From: Candidatus Zipacnadia bacterium
Lineage (GTDB): Bacteria > Armatimonadota > Zipacnadia > Zipacnadales > UBA5352
Direction of reading: 5' to 3'
Assembly: GCA_029821635.1 (NCBI GenBank)
Contig: JALGSW010000091.1
Coordinates: 1 to 33,750 of the forward strand
Length of the DNA: 33,750 nucleotides
Below, piece after piece: positions 1 through 7,037 of the stretch; position 1 is the first letter of the stretch, and each line of letters opens with the position of its first letter. The position numbers and the translations under genes are program-made. The notes under the pieces are model-generated. The model had not been told where the DNA came from. It did no database searches and was given only the letters and a program-made list of their open reading frames with translations.

Positions 1-35
1 ATTGTGAGCATGACGATCGGCATGACGGTTCGCAT
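1..35 (-). CDS. flgH: 5' end of probable flgH (partial)
   Basis: Only the first 11 or so codons are inside the window, reading M-R-T-V-M-P-I-V-M-L-T, which looks like the start of a signal peptide. AGGGAG lies 11 bases before the ATG at 33-35, and an in-frame GTG lies 12 bases further upstream. The identity rests mainly on gene order: flgF-flgG-flgA is commonly followed by flgH (outer-membrane L-ring lipoprotein) and flgI. Any other exported protein is possible. Confidence 0.4.
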   Translation of the reverse strand, partial: MRTVMPIVMLT

Positions 36-57
36 CAGTGCGCTCACTCCCTGCTGA

Positions 58-657
58 TCAGCGCGCGTAGACGCGCGCGTCGGTCGGCTGCACGATCTGT
101 GCCACCACGGTCTCACGCGTCTGCTCGACCCGCATCTTCACCAGCGCGCCGACGGCACCGTCCTCGAGCAACGTCGCGTCCGCGCCGATGGCGACCGCAC
201 CGCACAGGACGGTAAGCCGCACGCGGGTGCCTCGCCGCACGATGACCGGCTCGGGGATGAGGTGGCGCGCGCCCGGCTGATCGGTCGCCTCGACCTCGCC
301 CTGCTCGGCCGGCGAAGTGCCGGTGAGCGTGGGCGCGCGCCGGACCTCAACGCACTCCGCGCCTGTGAACGCGATCTCATCGCACGCCACGCCGCCGTGC
401 CGCAGGCGCATCTTCAGGTAGCCGGCGGTGAGTCGGCGGCCGTCACCGGGCAGCGGCGCGGGGCCGATCGTGACCGCCCCGAGTTCCTCCGCACGCTCCT
501 CGGGTGTGATCTCCGCGAGCTGACCGAGCGTGATATCCTCGCCCTCGATGAGGACGCTCTCGCGCAGCTCGACGGTCGCCGGGGCGCCGAATGCGCCGCG
601 GCAGCATCCGGCTGCGAGCATGGCGAGCAGGAGCGTTGTTGTGAAGCGCATGGGCAT
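58..657 (-). CDS. flgA: Flagellar P-ring assembly chaperone FlgA
   Basis: This 199-residue protein has an N-terminal signal peptide, with likely cleavage after AFGA near residue 25. FlgA is a periplasmic chaperone needed to assemble the FlgI P ring around the rod. The C-terminal half (about residues 130-199) has the SAF/FlgA pattern: P-V-I-V-R-R-G-T, then A-T-L-L-E-D-G-A-V-G-A, then a V-V-A-Q-I-V strand and a final A-R-V-Y-A. Length fits the family (about 200-240). It lies directly downstream of flgG and upstream of the putative flgH. The start at 655-657 follows GAGGGA by about five bases; a second ATG two codons in is an alternative. The 86-base gap to flgG holds a hairpin repeat. Confidence 0.85.
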   Translation of the reverse strand: MPMRFTTTLLLAMLAAGCCRGAFGAPATVELRESVLIEGEDITLGQLAEITPEERAEELGAVTIGPAPLPGDGRRLTAGYLKMRLRHGGVACDEIAFTGAECVEVRRAPTLTGTSPAEQGEVEATDQPGARHLIPEPVIVRRGTRVRLTVLCGAVAIGADATLLEDGAVGALVKMRVEQTRETVVAQIVQPTDARVYAR

Positions 658-690
658 GGTGGTCCCTCAGATGACGGCGGCGGCAACAGT

Positions 691-737
691 GTCGTTCTCC
701 CCCTCTTCCGGAACGGAGAGGGGGTCGGGGGGAGAGG
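691..737 (+). repeat. Hairpin repeat copy A (short type)
   Basis: This is a GC-rich imperfect palindrome in the flgG-flgA gap. CCCCCTCT(T)CCG at 699-710 pairs with CGGAGAGGGGG at 714-724, with one bulged T and a GAA loop. A G-rich tail follows (TCGGGGGGAGAGG). Its 5' flank GTCGTTCTCCCCCTCT is shared with the copy at 6895. It may act as a processing or stability element in the flg mRNA, but nothing here proves that. Confidence 0.75.
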
Positions 738-743
738 TCTGCC

Positions 744-1532
744 CTACCTCCGCGTGTTGTTCGCGATCTCGAGCATCTGATCCGCGATCCGGATGGCCTG
801 GGAGTTGGCCTCGTAGGCCCGCTGGGCGGTGATCATGTTCACCATCTCCTCGACCACCTTCACGTTGGACATCTCCAGCATCCCCTGCGCGATCGTGCCC
901 ATCCCTTCGAGTCCCGGTGCGGCCGTGTTCGGCTCGCCCGAGGCTGCGGTCGCGGCCATCAGGCTGTGCCCGAGGTTGCGCAGGCCCGCGGGGTTGGCGA
1001 AGCGTGCGAGCTGCACCTGCCCGATCGTCTGCGGCTCACTCTCCCCCGCACTGGTCGCCGACACCGTCCCGTCGCTGCCCACGGAGATGCTCGTGGAGTC
1101 GGACGGGATCACCAGCGGCGGCTCCAGCGGGTAGCCGTCGGCGGTCACCACGTTGCCCGATGAGTCCATCTTGAACGCCCCTGCGCGGCTGTACGCGACC
1201 GTCCCGTTGGGCTGGAGCACCTGGAAGAAGCCGTCGCCCTCGATCACCATGTCCAGTGGGTTGCCCGTCTCCTGGAAGGTCCCCTGTGAGAAGATCTTGC
1301 GCGTGGCGGCCGTCCGGCTGCCGAGGCCAACCTGAATCCCGGTCGGGATCTGGACGCCCTCCGCCGCCGAAGAGCCTGCCTCGCGCAGCGTCTCGTACAT
1401 CAGGTCCTGGAACTCCACCCGCTGCTTCTTGTAGCCGGTGGTGTTCACGTTCGCGAGATTGTTGGCAATCGTGTCAACGTTCAGTTCCTGCGCGTTCATC
1501 CCGCTTGCCGCGGACCACAGTGCTCGCATCAT
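744..1532 (-). CDS. flgG: Flagellar distal rod protein FlgG
   Basis: At 262 residues it matches the usual FlgG length. FlgG forms the distal rod of the flagellar basal body. Diagnostic features are the N-terminal rod signature A-N-N-L-A-N-V-N-T-T-G-Y-K-K (about residues 24-37), the D1 motif L-D-M-V-I-E-G-D-G-F-F, and the C-terminal helix V-E-E-M-V-N-M-I-T-A-Q-R-A-Y-E-A-N that packs against the N-terminal helix in the rod. The start at 1532 has GAGGTGA seven bases upstream, overlapping the 3' end of flgF, and only 12 bases separate the two genes. It is co-transcribed with flgF and flgA. Confidence 0.97.
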   Translation of the reverse strand: MMRALWSAASGMNAQELNVDTIANNLANVNTTGYKKQRVEFQDLMYETLREAGSSAAEGVQIPTGIQVGLGSRTAATRKIFSQGTFQETGNPLDMVIEGDGFFQVLQPNGTVAYSRAGAFKMDSSGNVVTADGYPLEPPLVIPSDSTSISVGSDGTVSATSAGESEPQTIGQVQLARFANPAGLRNLGHSLMAATAASGEPNTAAPGLEGMGTIAQGMLEMSNVKVVEEMVNMITAQRAYEANSQAIRIADQMLEIANNTRR

Positions 1533-1544
1533 CGGCCTGTCACC

Positions 1545-2249
1545 TCAACTCAGTGCGCTCTCAATCAGCTTGCCGAGTGTGTTGTCGGTGTAACGGAGGG
1601 CGGCGGCGGACGCTTCGTAGGCGCGGAAGCCGGTCATCATCTGCGTCATCTCCCGCACCACGCTCACGTTCGCGTCCTCCAGGTAGCCCTGCCGCACGTT
1701 CGGCCCATCGGCCATCCGCGGCCCCACGGAGGCCACGAGCAGCCCGTCCGGCTCTCGGCGCAGCCCGTCGCCGGGCTCGAACTGCGCGATGAACAGCTCG
1801 TCCACGAACTGCCCCTCGGAGAAGACCTGTCCCCGCTCGCTCACCAGCAGTTCGTCGCCGGGCAGCACGAGCGGCCCTGAGCGGCCCATCACCGGATGGC
1901 CCGTGACGGACAGCAGGCGCCCGTCCGGTGTGACCTCGAAGCGTCCGTCGCGGGTGAAGCGCAGGCCGCGGTCGGTCTGCAGCGCGAAGAGCCCGTCGCC
2001 GTCGATCGCCAGGTCGTACGCACTGCCGGTCTCATGCACCGGCCCGGGGGTGAGATCCACCGCGGTCGAGTCGGCGGCGGGCATCGCACCGGCCTGCGCA
2101 AGCGCCTGGCCGAAGCTCACCTGCCCGATCGTCATGTCCGAACGCAGGAAGCCTGGTGTGGCGGCGTTGGCGAGGTTGTTGGCGTAGACGTCCTGCTTGT
2201 ACACCTGCGCTCTCATGCCTGCCGCCGCCGCGTGGAGCCCTCGCGTCAC
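1545..2249 (-). CDS. flgF: Flagellar basal-body rod protein FlgF
   Basis: FlgF forms part of the proximal rod. The protein has the flagellar rod signature Y-A-N-N-L-A-N-A-A-T-P-G-F near the N-terminus, the central Y-D-L-A-I-D-G-D-G-L-F motif shared with FlgG, and a C-terminal V-R-E-M-T-Q-M-M-T-G-F-R-A-Y-E-A helix. I chose the GTG at 2247-2249 (234 residues) because GGAGG sits eight bases upstream and the protein then begins with the expected M-T-R-G-L-H-A-A-A-A-G-M. A frame opening at 2288 would add 13 residues unlike other rod proteins. It is the first flagellar gene visible in this operon. Confidence 0.93.
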   Translation of the reverse strand: MTRGLHAAAAGMRAQVYKQDVYANNLANAATPGFLRSDMTIGQVSFGQALAQAGAMPAADSTAVDLTPGPVHETGSAYDLAIDGDGLFALQTDRGLRFTRDGRFEVTPDGRLLSVTGHPVMGRSGPLVLPGDELLVSERGQVFSEGQFVDELFIAQFEPGDGLRREPDGLLVASVGPRMADGPNVRQGYLEDANVSVVREMTQMMTGFRAYEASAAALRYTDNTLGKLIESALS

Positions 2250-2350
2250 TGCGATCGCCTCCGTGCTTGTCTGCTCGCTGCGGGGCACTTAACGACGCGC
2301 TGCCGCAGGACTTGAGCGCTCGGGTGCGAACCAACCGATCCGGTGAGCAT

Positions 2351-2379
2351 TTGACGGCCGGCGAGCGGCGCGCTATAAT
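2351..2379 (+). promoter_or_regulatory. Sigma-70-type promoter for the TauE/SafE operon
   Basis: TTGACG at 2351-2356 and TATAAT at 2374-2379 are separated by exactly 17 bases. They are followed by an AT-rich patch (TTTACTAAA) that stands out in this GC-rich window. Transcription would start near 2386 and run towards the membrane-protein genes at 2520, leaving a leader of about 134 bases. Confidence 0.8.
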
Positions 2380-2398
2380 TTACTAAACCACGACGACA

Positions 2399-2425
2399 CG
2401 ACCCGCCGCTACCTGCGGCGGGTCG
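2399..2425 (+). other. Leader hairpin 1, 11-bp perfect stem
   Basis: CGACCCGCCGC (2399-2409) pairs perfectly with GCGGCGGGTCG (2415-2425) around a TACCT loop. It begins about 13 bases after the predicted transcription start. No T-run follows, so it is not a classical intrinsic terminator. It may be a 5'-stabilising or regulatory structure, or a terminator for readthrough arriving from the opposite strand. Confidence 0.6.
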
Positions 2426-2444
2426 CTGCACATTCCCTACCAGA

Positions 2445-2460
2445 CACTCTTATCAGAGTG
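2445..2460 (+). other. Leader hairpin 2, 6-bp stem
   Basis: CACTCT (2445-2450) and AGAGTG (2455-2460) are perfect complements around a TATC loop. It is the second stem-loop in the same leader. A structure this short could occur by chance. Confidence 0.35.
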
Positions 2461-2519
2461 CGATACGGGCCGATGCGCGGGGCCGGCTCGAGTTCTTCAA
2501 GACAGGGCGGCGTTGACCG

Positions 2520-2789
2520 ATGTGGTTCAAGAATGGTGGCCTGGTCTCGGCGATCTTCGCCGTGGCCTCGGCCGGCGCGGCTGTTGTCGTAACATGGTAC
2601 TCGATCGCGCGCAGCGCCGAGCTTTCGGCCCGGATGGGCCAACTCGAAGATATCGGCGAGGGGCTTCTGACCGTATTCATCATGCTCGCGGTCGGTGGTC
2701 TGATTGCGTTCGCGTTCGACAAGGCCGAGGACGCTATTGAGTGCGCGCGCGGCTCGAAGGCCGGCGGGCGGATGAGCGAACATGATTGA
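2520..2789 (+). CDS. Small two-helix inner-membrane protein
   Basis: This is an 89-residue protein I do not recognise. Two hydrophobic segments are visible, about residues 7-30 (G-L-V-S-A-I-F-A-V-A, with V-V-V-T-W-Y) and 48-66 (L-L-T-V-F-I-M-L-A-V-G-G), each long enough to cross the membrane, followed by a charged C-terminal tail. Its last codons overlap the start of the TauE/SafE permease by eight bases, which suggests translational coupling and a shared role, perhaps as an accessory subunit (inference). It is the first gene after the 2351 promoter. The ribosome-binding site is weak (AGGGCGG-like). Confidence 0.75.
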   Translation: MWFKNGGLVSAIFAVASAGAAVVVTWYSIARSAELSARMGQLEDIGEGLLTVFIMLAVGGLIAFAFDKAEDAIECARGSKAGGRMSEHD

Positions 2790-3864
2790 GATCGCGCCGG
2801 ACATCATGGCCAACCTCTACCTCCTGGCCGCTGTCGGCCTCGGCGTAGGCCTCATCGCAGGCTTCGCAGGCGTGAGCGGTGGCTATCTCCTGACCCCGAT
2901 CCTTATCGTGCTGGGCTTCCCCGTTGAGATCGCGGTCGGCACGGCACTGGCCCTCATGACCGCGAACACGCTGATCGCGGTGATCCGCCACCGCGAACTC
3001 GGGCACCTCGACCTGAAGATGGGCCTGATCATGGCGGGCGGCACTCTCCTCGGCGCCGAAGCGGGCGTGCGCCTGCTCGACTATGCGAAGGATACCAGCC
3101 AGCAGGCGGCCAACATCGGCGTGCTTGGGGCGATGATGGTCGCATTGCTGCTCGTCGCCATCTCGATGGTGCGCGAGGTCTGGTCGTCGAGCGAGAAGCT
3201 CGCGGAGATGTGTGATGAGGACGCGGCCTCGGACTGTGGCGAGGTACAGACGGCCGCCTGCCGGTTCCTTCAGAGTCTGTCCGTCTTCCCGCACATCCGC
3301 TTCACCAAGTCGAAGCTGCGCATCTCAGGATGGATCGTCTTCTCTCTGGGCGCCGTCATCGGCGTGATGTCCGGCTTCCTTGGCGTCGGCGGCTGCTTCC
3401 TGCGCGGGCCGGCGCTGATCTACCTCATCGGCCAGCCCTCGCTGATGGCCGTCGGCACGAACCTCCTGGGCGCCTTCATCGGCGTCGCGTTCAGTTGCTT
3501 CCGCCACGCCATGCTCGGACACGTCCACCTTGGCGTCGCGCTCGTGATGCTCCTCGGAACCTCGGTTGGCACGCTCATCGGGGCGCTCGGGACAGCCTGG
3601 GTCAAGGGGCTCGCCGTGCGCTGGGTGATGGCAACATCAGTCATCGCCGCAGTCCTCGGGCCGGCGCTCAAGATCGTCTACTTCGCCACCGGCTCCACGG
3701 CATGGGATGCCGCCGCGAAGATCATCACCGTCGGCCAGATCTTCGTGCCCGTCACAGTCGTGATCGTGCTCATGGTGTTCGCATTCAGGCACCGACGCGG
3801 TGGCGACGTTCCGCGCTGGGCCAGACCGCTCATGGCCTCCAAGCCGCACGCCGCCGCACGTTGA
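2782..3864 (+). CDS. TauE/SafE-family membrane permease
   Basis: This 360-residue polytopic membrane protein has the internal duplication typical of TauE/SafE transporters, which are linked to export or uptake of sulfite, sulfoacetate and similar organosulfur anions. The two halves begin with matching motifs: G-F-A-G-V-S-G-G-Y-L-L-T-P near residue 29, and G-F-L-G-V-G-G-C-F-L-R-G-P near 200. Each is followed by a V-G-T-(A/N)-L segment. The hydrophilic loop between the halves (about 128-180) is long and carries three cysteines spaced C-x8-C-x7-C, which is unusual. The actual substrate cannot be deduced. It is translationally coupled to the small membrane protein upstream. Confidence 0.88.
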   Translation: MIEIAPDIMANLYLLAAVGLGVGLIAGFAGVSGGYLLTPILIVLGFPVEIAVGTALALMTANTLIAVIRHRELGHLDLKMGLIMAGGTLLGAEAGVRLLDYAKDTSQQAANIGVLGAMMVALLLVAISMVREVWSSSEKLAEMCDEDAASDCGEVQTAACRFLQSLSVFPHIRFTKSKLRISGWIVFSLGAVIGVMSGFLGVGGCFLRGPALIYLIGQPSLMAVGTNLLGAFIGVAFSCFRHAMLGHVHLGVALVMLLGTSVGTLIGALGTAWVKGLAVRWVMATSVIAAVLGPALKIVYFATGSTAWDAAAKIITVGQIFVPVTVVIVLMVFAFRHRRGGDVPRWARPLMASKPHAAAR

Positions 3865-3986
3865 TTCTGTCCGCAACCGGGGGGACCTCGCCTGTTCCCG
3901 CGCGCTCGGCATTGATGTTGCAGCAGTAGCCGGGTGCGCGGTCGCCCCCTCGGCGATCGTAAGCGTTCGCTCAAGGGGTGCATGTC

Positions 3987-5390
3987 ATGCATCGGCGCCG
4001 GTTCCAGCTGCTCCTGTGTGCTACCATCTTCGCCGCGATCGTCTGCATTCCGCTTGGCTGCGGCGGAGGAGGCGGTGGCGAGCCTCCGCCACCACCGCCC
4101 CCTCCTCCCCCGCCCCCGGTTGAGATCGGCCCGGGGCCCGGTCCGGCCGCTGGCGCGATCCCGACCGAACCCGCGATCAGCACCGTCGCGGCGCGCAACG
4201 TACCATTCCCGAACGCCGTGCGCCCCGACCTTGCGAGCACGGACGCCATCGATCGCATCGACGCCTTCGCCAGCAACCCGCCTGCCACCGAGGCCGAGCT
4301 GCGCGCGGTTCTGACCGACTTCACCACCTGGGCCGGCGCGCATCGTAACGACGTCGTCTCCCAGGCAGGCCTCGCGGCGACAATCGTCATCGCCGGCGCG
4401 TACAATGCCGCCATCGATGCGGGGTACACGCCCTCGCAGGTCCTGAGCCTCCTCGATCCGGTCACGCAGATCGCCTCCGCTGGGCTGACCGGCGAGCGCG
4501 CGGGCGGGCTCACCGGCCTCATGCACACCGCCGCGGAGTTCCCGAACGCGACCGACCCCGACTTCTCGTCCGCCGACCTGCAGATCGGCGTGCGCTCATT
4601 CCTGCTGCCCGCCATCGTGCACGCCCGCGCGCGCCTCGACGCGGTCGCGGACAGCGCCACCGGGCCGGCCACGCGCCTCGCCGAGCTGCCCTCGCACCGC
4701 GGCACGCACTACGTCTACCGTGCGGAGTTCCGCGCGCTCAGCGGACTGCTGCGCGGCACACAGGCGATCCTGCTGCAGCTCTGCGCGTATCAGTTCAACC
4801 CCGGCGACTGGGACTGGACCGCACCGCTGGCGAGCCGCGACGCCGACGGCGATGGGCTGCTGCAGGTCGATGAATATCTGCCCCCCGACCCCTTCGGCTG
4901 GCAGGCGGACTCGGACAACATGGCGCTCTCGGGTGGGCACATCACCGGCGCGCTGGAGACGCTGGTCGGCGCGGTCGAGGAGGCGCCCGCCGACTCGTTG
5001 CTCGTGCACGTCTGCGCCGACGGCCGCGCCGCGACGCTGTCGGAACTGGCCGATCTGCAGGCGCTCACCAGCCGCGAAGTGCAGGTGCAGATCGAACACG
5101 AGGGCGACTCGGGCGGGCCTGGGAGCTTCACCACGCGCATGAGGCTGCGGCAGGTGTGGCAGGCGCCCAGCGACGATCTGAAGAGCCTCTTCCCGACGCT
5201 GCAGCCGGTCAGCGACAGCTACTGGGAGGCATTGCCGCGCGGCTCGGGCGACTTCCCGCGCCCACAGCTTGGCGGCGTCTTCCCCGAGCCGGCGCCGGTG
5301 CTGGCGATGCTCGCGACCGGGCCAACCTACATCGCGGTGAGCTACGGTTCGCTCGAACGCCTGACGGTCATCGATCGGCGCGGGCAATGA
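3987..5390 (+). CDS. Proline-rich probable lipoprotein with EF-hand-like loop
   Basis: This exported protein of unknown function has about 467 residues from the ATG at 3987. I preferred that start to the GTG at 3978 because AAGGGG lies eight bases upstream. The N-terminus has a basic stretch, a hydrophobic core and P-L-G-C followed by a glycine run, an imperfect lipobox. A run of about a dozen prolines follows as a likely spacer. The rest has no recognised family and is alanine-rich and helical in appearance. Around residue 290 is D-A-D-G-D-G-L-L-Q-V-D-E, a DxDxDG calcium-binding loop as in EF-hands or dockerins. Its TGA overlaps the ATG of the next gene (ATGA), so the two are probably translated together at the cell surface. 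Confidence 0.75.
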   Translation: MHRRRFQLLLCATIFAAIVCIPLGCGGGGGGEPPPPPPPPPPPPVEIGPGPGPAAGAIPTEPAISTVAARNVPFPNAVRPDLASTDAIDRIDAFASNPPATEAELRAVLTDFTTWAGAHRNDVVSQAGLAATIVIAGAYNAAIDAGYTPSQVLSLLDPVTQIASAGLTGERAGGLTGLMHTAAEFPNATDPDFSSADLQIGVRSFLLPAIVHARARLDAVADSATGPATRLAELPSHRGTHYVYRAEFRALSGLLRGTQAILLQLCAYQFNPGDWDWTAPLASRDADGDGLLQVDEYLPPDPFGWQADSDNMALSGGHITGALETLVGAVEEAPADSLLVHVCADGRAATLSELADLQALTSREVQVQIEHEGDSGGPGSFTTRMRLRQVWQAPSDDLKSLFPTLQPVSDSYWEALPRGSGDFPRPQLGGVFPEPAPVLAMLATGPTYIAVSYGSLERLTVIDRRGQ

Positions 5391-6883
5391 GCAGAGAAAT
5401 CCCGGCAACCGTAACCGCAGTTCTCCCCCCTCTCCCGCTTGCGACGCGTCGTTTGCGTCGCCAGGGAGAGGGGGGGCGGGGGGGTGAGGCGCCGTTTGGC
5501 GCGCTCCTGACCCTCCTCATCCTCGCCACCGCCCTCCCCCTGGGCGCCGAGCCGCTGCTGCTCCCATGGGGCGGCGACACCGCCTCGATGGCCGCGGGCG
5601 GGAGCCACGCACCTGCGCCGCTGCTCGGCGAGGTCCGGCCGGACGCGCCGACATCGCTGACGCTCACCGGCCGCCCGCACGTCGCCGCTGAGATAGTCAG
5701 CTCCATCCCATTCACCTACGTGCAGGGCCACCGGCGCTTCGTGGAGTTGCGCGTGGACAGCCGCGAGTTGCGCGCCACCGTTCCGCTCGCCGCCGACGCC
5801 GACGAAGCCCGCTGGTGGCTGGGCAGGAGCCTCGGCGGCACGTCCGCCCGCCTCTACCACCGCGACCGCTGGCTCGACGACCGCGCGCGCGCCCATGGCT
5901 CCACAGGTACCCTCGCACTCGCCTGGCAGGACGGCTCGTGGACCCTCGGCGTGGCGCGGCATGAGGCCGACCTCTCCGGCGTCGCGACCGGCGAGAACCT
6001 CGCGGACCTTTTGCACACCCGCCGCGGCAGCGAGCACGCGCAGTTCGGCTGGGACGGCCGCGTGGACACGCTGGCCGCCGAATTCCGCGGCGAACAGTGG
6101 CTCTTCGGCGTGCAACTCTCCGAACGCGACGACACCGGCCGCGCGGCGCTGGAGGTCTCCGGCGATCCCTTCGCGGGAGTGCTCAGCACCGACGCGCGCG
6201 AGCTCGACGCCTGGGTCGCGCACGGGCCCGCCGATGACCGCTGGTTCGCCTACCTGCGCTGCAGCGACCTGAGCCCCGGCTCGAGCGCCATCGCATCCGG
6301 CGACGCCATCCGCGGGCGCGTCTCGCTCGCCATGGACGGCACCGTCGTCGGCATCGGACGGCGGCGCACCGACCGGCGCGCGACCGAGCACACTGAGCTG
6401 ACCTGGCAGGAGCAGTCGGTGGACCTCTCCGGGCGCCTGAGCACCGGCGCGCTCGGCAGCCTCGACGGGCAGCTCACATTTGAGGGCTCCGCCGGGGCGC
6501 GGATCATCGCCGCCCGCTGGGGCGCCACGCGCGAGCGCGGCGCGTGGCACTGGACGCTCGCGGCCTCGGCGATGCACGCGGAGCTGGACGTGCGCGCGAG
6601 CGCGATCGACAGCCCCGGACCTTTCCGCGCGCCCGACTGGCAGGTCGATCAGCGCTTGAGCGGTGGCGAGGCGTGGCTCGGATCGCTGACGCTGGGCGCC
6701 GGGCGCGAGGTCGATGGCTGGCAGGTGGACGCGCTGTATACGCTGCTCGCCGGCGACTCGAGCGGGAAGTATGAGGATCTGCTGTCGCCGCAGGCGGCGC
6801 TGCCGCCAGATCCCGGCACCGGCCCCTCGCCGACGCTCGACCTCGGGTGGGTGTTCTCGATGCAGGTCAGCCGGGAGCTGTGA
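5387..6883 (+). CDS. Probable outer-membrane beta-barrel protein
   Basis: I do not recognise a family. From the ATG at 5387 it is 498 residues. The first 38 or so residues are encoded largely by a hairpin repeat (5418-5490) and are basic and glycine-rich. A hydrophobic signal-like stretch, A-L-L-T-L-L-I-L-A-T-A-L-P-L-G-A, follows. The body alternates polar and hydrophobic residues in many short amphipathic strands rich in W, G and D/R turns (for example W-L-F-G-V-Q-L, W-T-L-G-V-A), as expected of an outer-membrane barrel. The C-terminus is D-L-G-W-V-F-S-M-Q-V. It overlaps the upstream lipoprotein gene, so they may form a surface pair. The start is uncertain because no good ribosome-binding site is seen downstream of the repeat. 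Confidence 0.65.
   Translation: MSREIPATVTAVLPPLPLATRRLRRQGEGGRGGEAPFGALLTLLILATALPLGAEPLLLPWGGDTASMAAGGSHAPAPLLGEVRPDAPTSLTLTGRPHVAAEIVSSIPFTYVQGHRRFVELRVDSRELRATVPLAADADEARWWLGRSLGGTSARLYHRDRWLDDRARAHGSTGTLALAWQDGSWTLGVARHEADLSGVATGENLADLLHTRRGSEHAQFGWDGRVDTLAAEFRGEQWLFGVQLSERDDTGRAALEVSGDPFAGVLSTDARELDAWVAHGPADDRWFAYLRCSDLSPGSSAIASGDAIRGRVSLAMDGTVVGIGRRRTDRRATEHTELTWQEQSVDLSGRLSTGALGSLDGQLTFEGSAGARIIAARWGATRERGAWHWTLAASAMHAELDVRASAIDSPGPFRAPDWQVDQRLSGGEAWLGSLTLGAGREVDGWQVDALYTLLAGDSSGKYEDLLSPQAALPPDPGTGPSPTLDLGWVFSMQVSREL
5418..5490 (+). repeat. Hairpin repeat copy B (long type)
   Basis: The outer arms CTCCC and GGGAG enclose an inner perfect stem, GCGACGC / GCGTCGC, with loop GTCGTTT. 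A G-rich tail follows, ending GGGGTGAGGCGCCGTT, which resembles the end of copy D. It overlaps the 5' coding part of the barrel gene. Confidence 0.75.
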
Positions 6884-6894
6884 GGGCCTCGGGA

Positions 6895-6969
6895 CTGTCG
6901 TTCTCCCCCTCTCCCGCCTGCTCGATGTCGTCTATCGAGCCAGGGGGAGGGGGTCGGGGGGAGGGGCCG
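6895..6969 (+). repeat. Hairpin repeat copy C (long type)
   Basis: Pyrimidine-rich GTCGTTCTCCCCCTCTCCC is followed by an inner stem CTCGAT / ATCGAG with loop GTCGTCT, then the complementary purine-rich arm and a GTCGGGGGGAG tail. Arms and loop match copy B, but the inner stem sequence differs while still pairing. It fills about half of the 154-base gap between the barrel gene and the enolase-superfamily gene. Confidence 0.75.
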
Positions 6970-7037
6970 CCGTTGCCACCGCGAAATCTACCTCGGCTGC
7001 ACACGTCACCGAACACCCGTGAGAGGATGAGCCGCAC

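Noticed and set aside
2250..2350. A sigma-28 or sigma-54 promoter for the flagellar genes.
   Set aside because: Fragments such as TTAAG or TCAAAT on the minus strand do not pair with a proper -10 or -12 element at the required spacing.
4080..4120. The CCG/CCT-rich run as a tandem repeat or assembly artefact.
   Set aside because: It encodes an uninterrupted polyproline spacer directly after the lipobox with mixed proline codons, which is common in surface lipoproteins.
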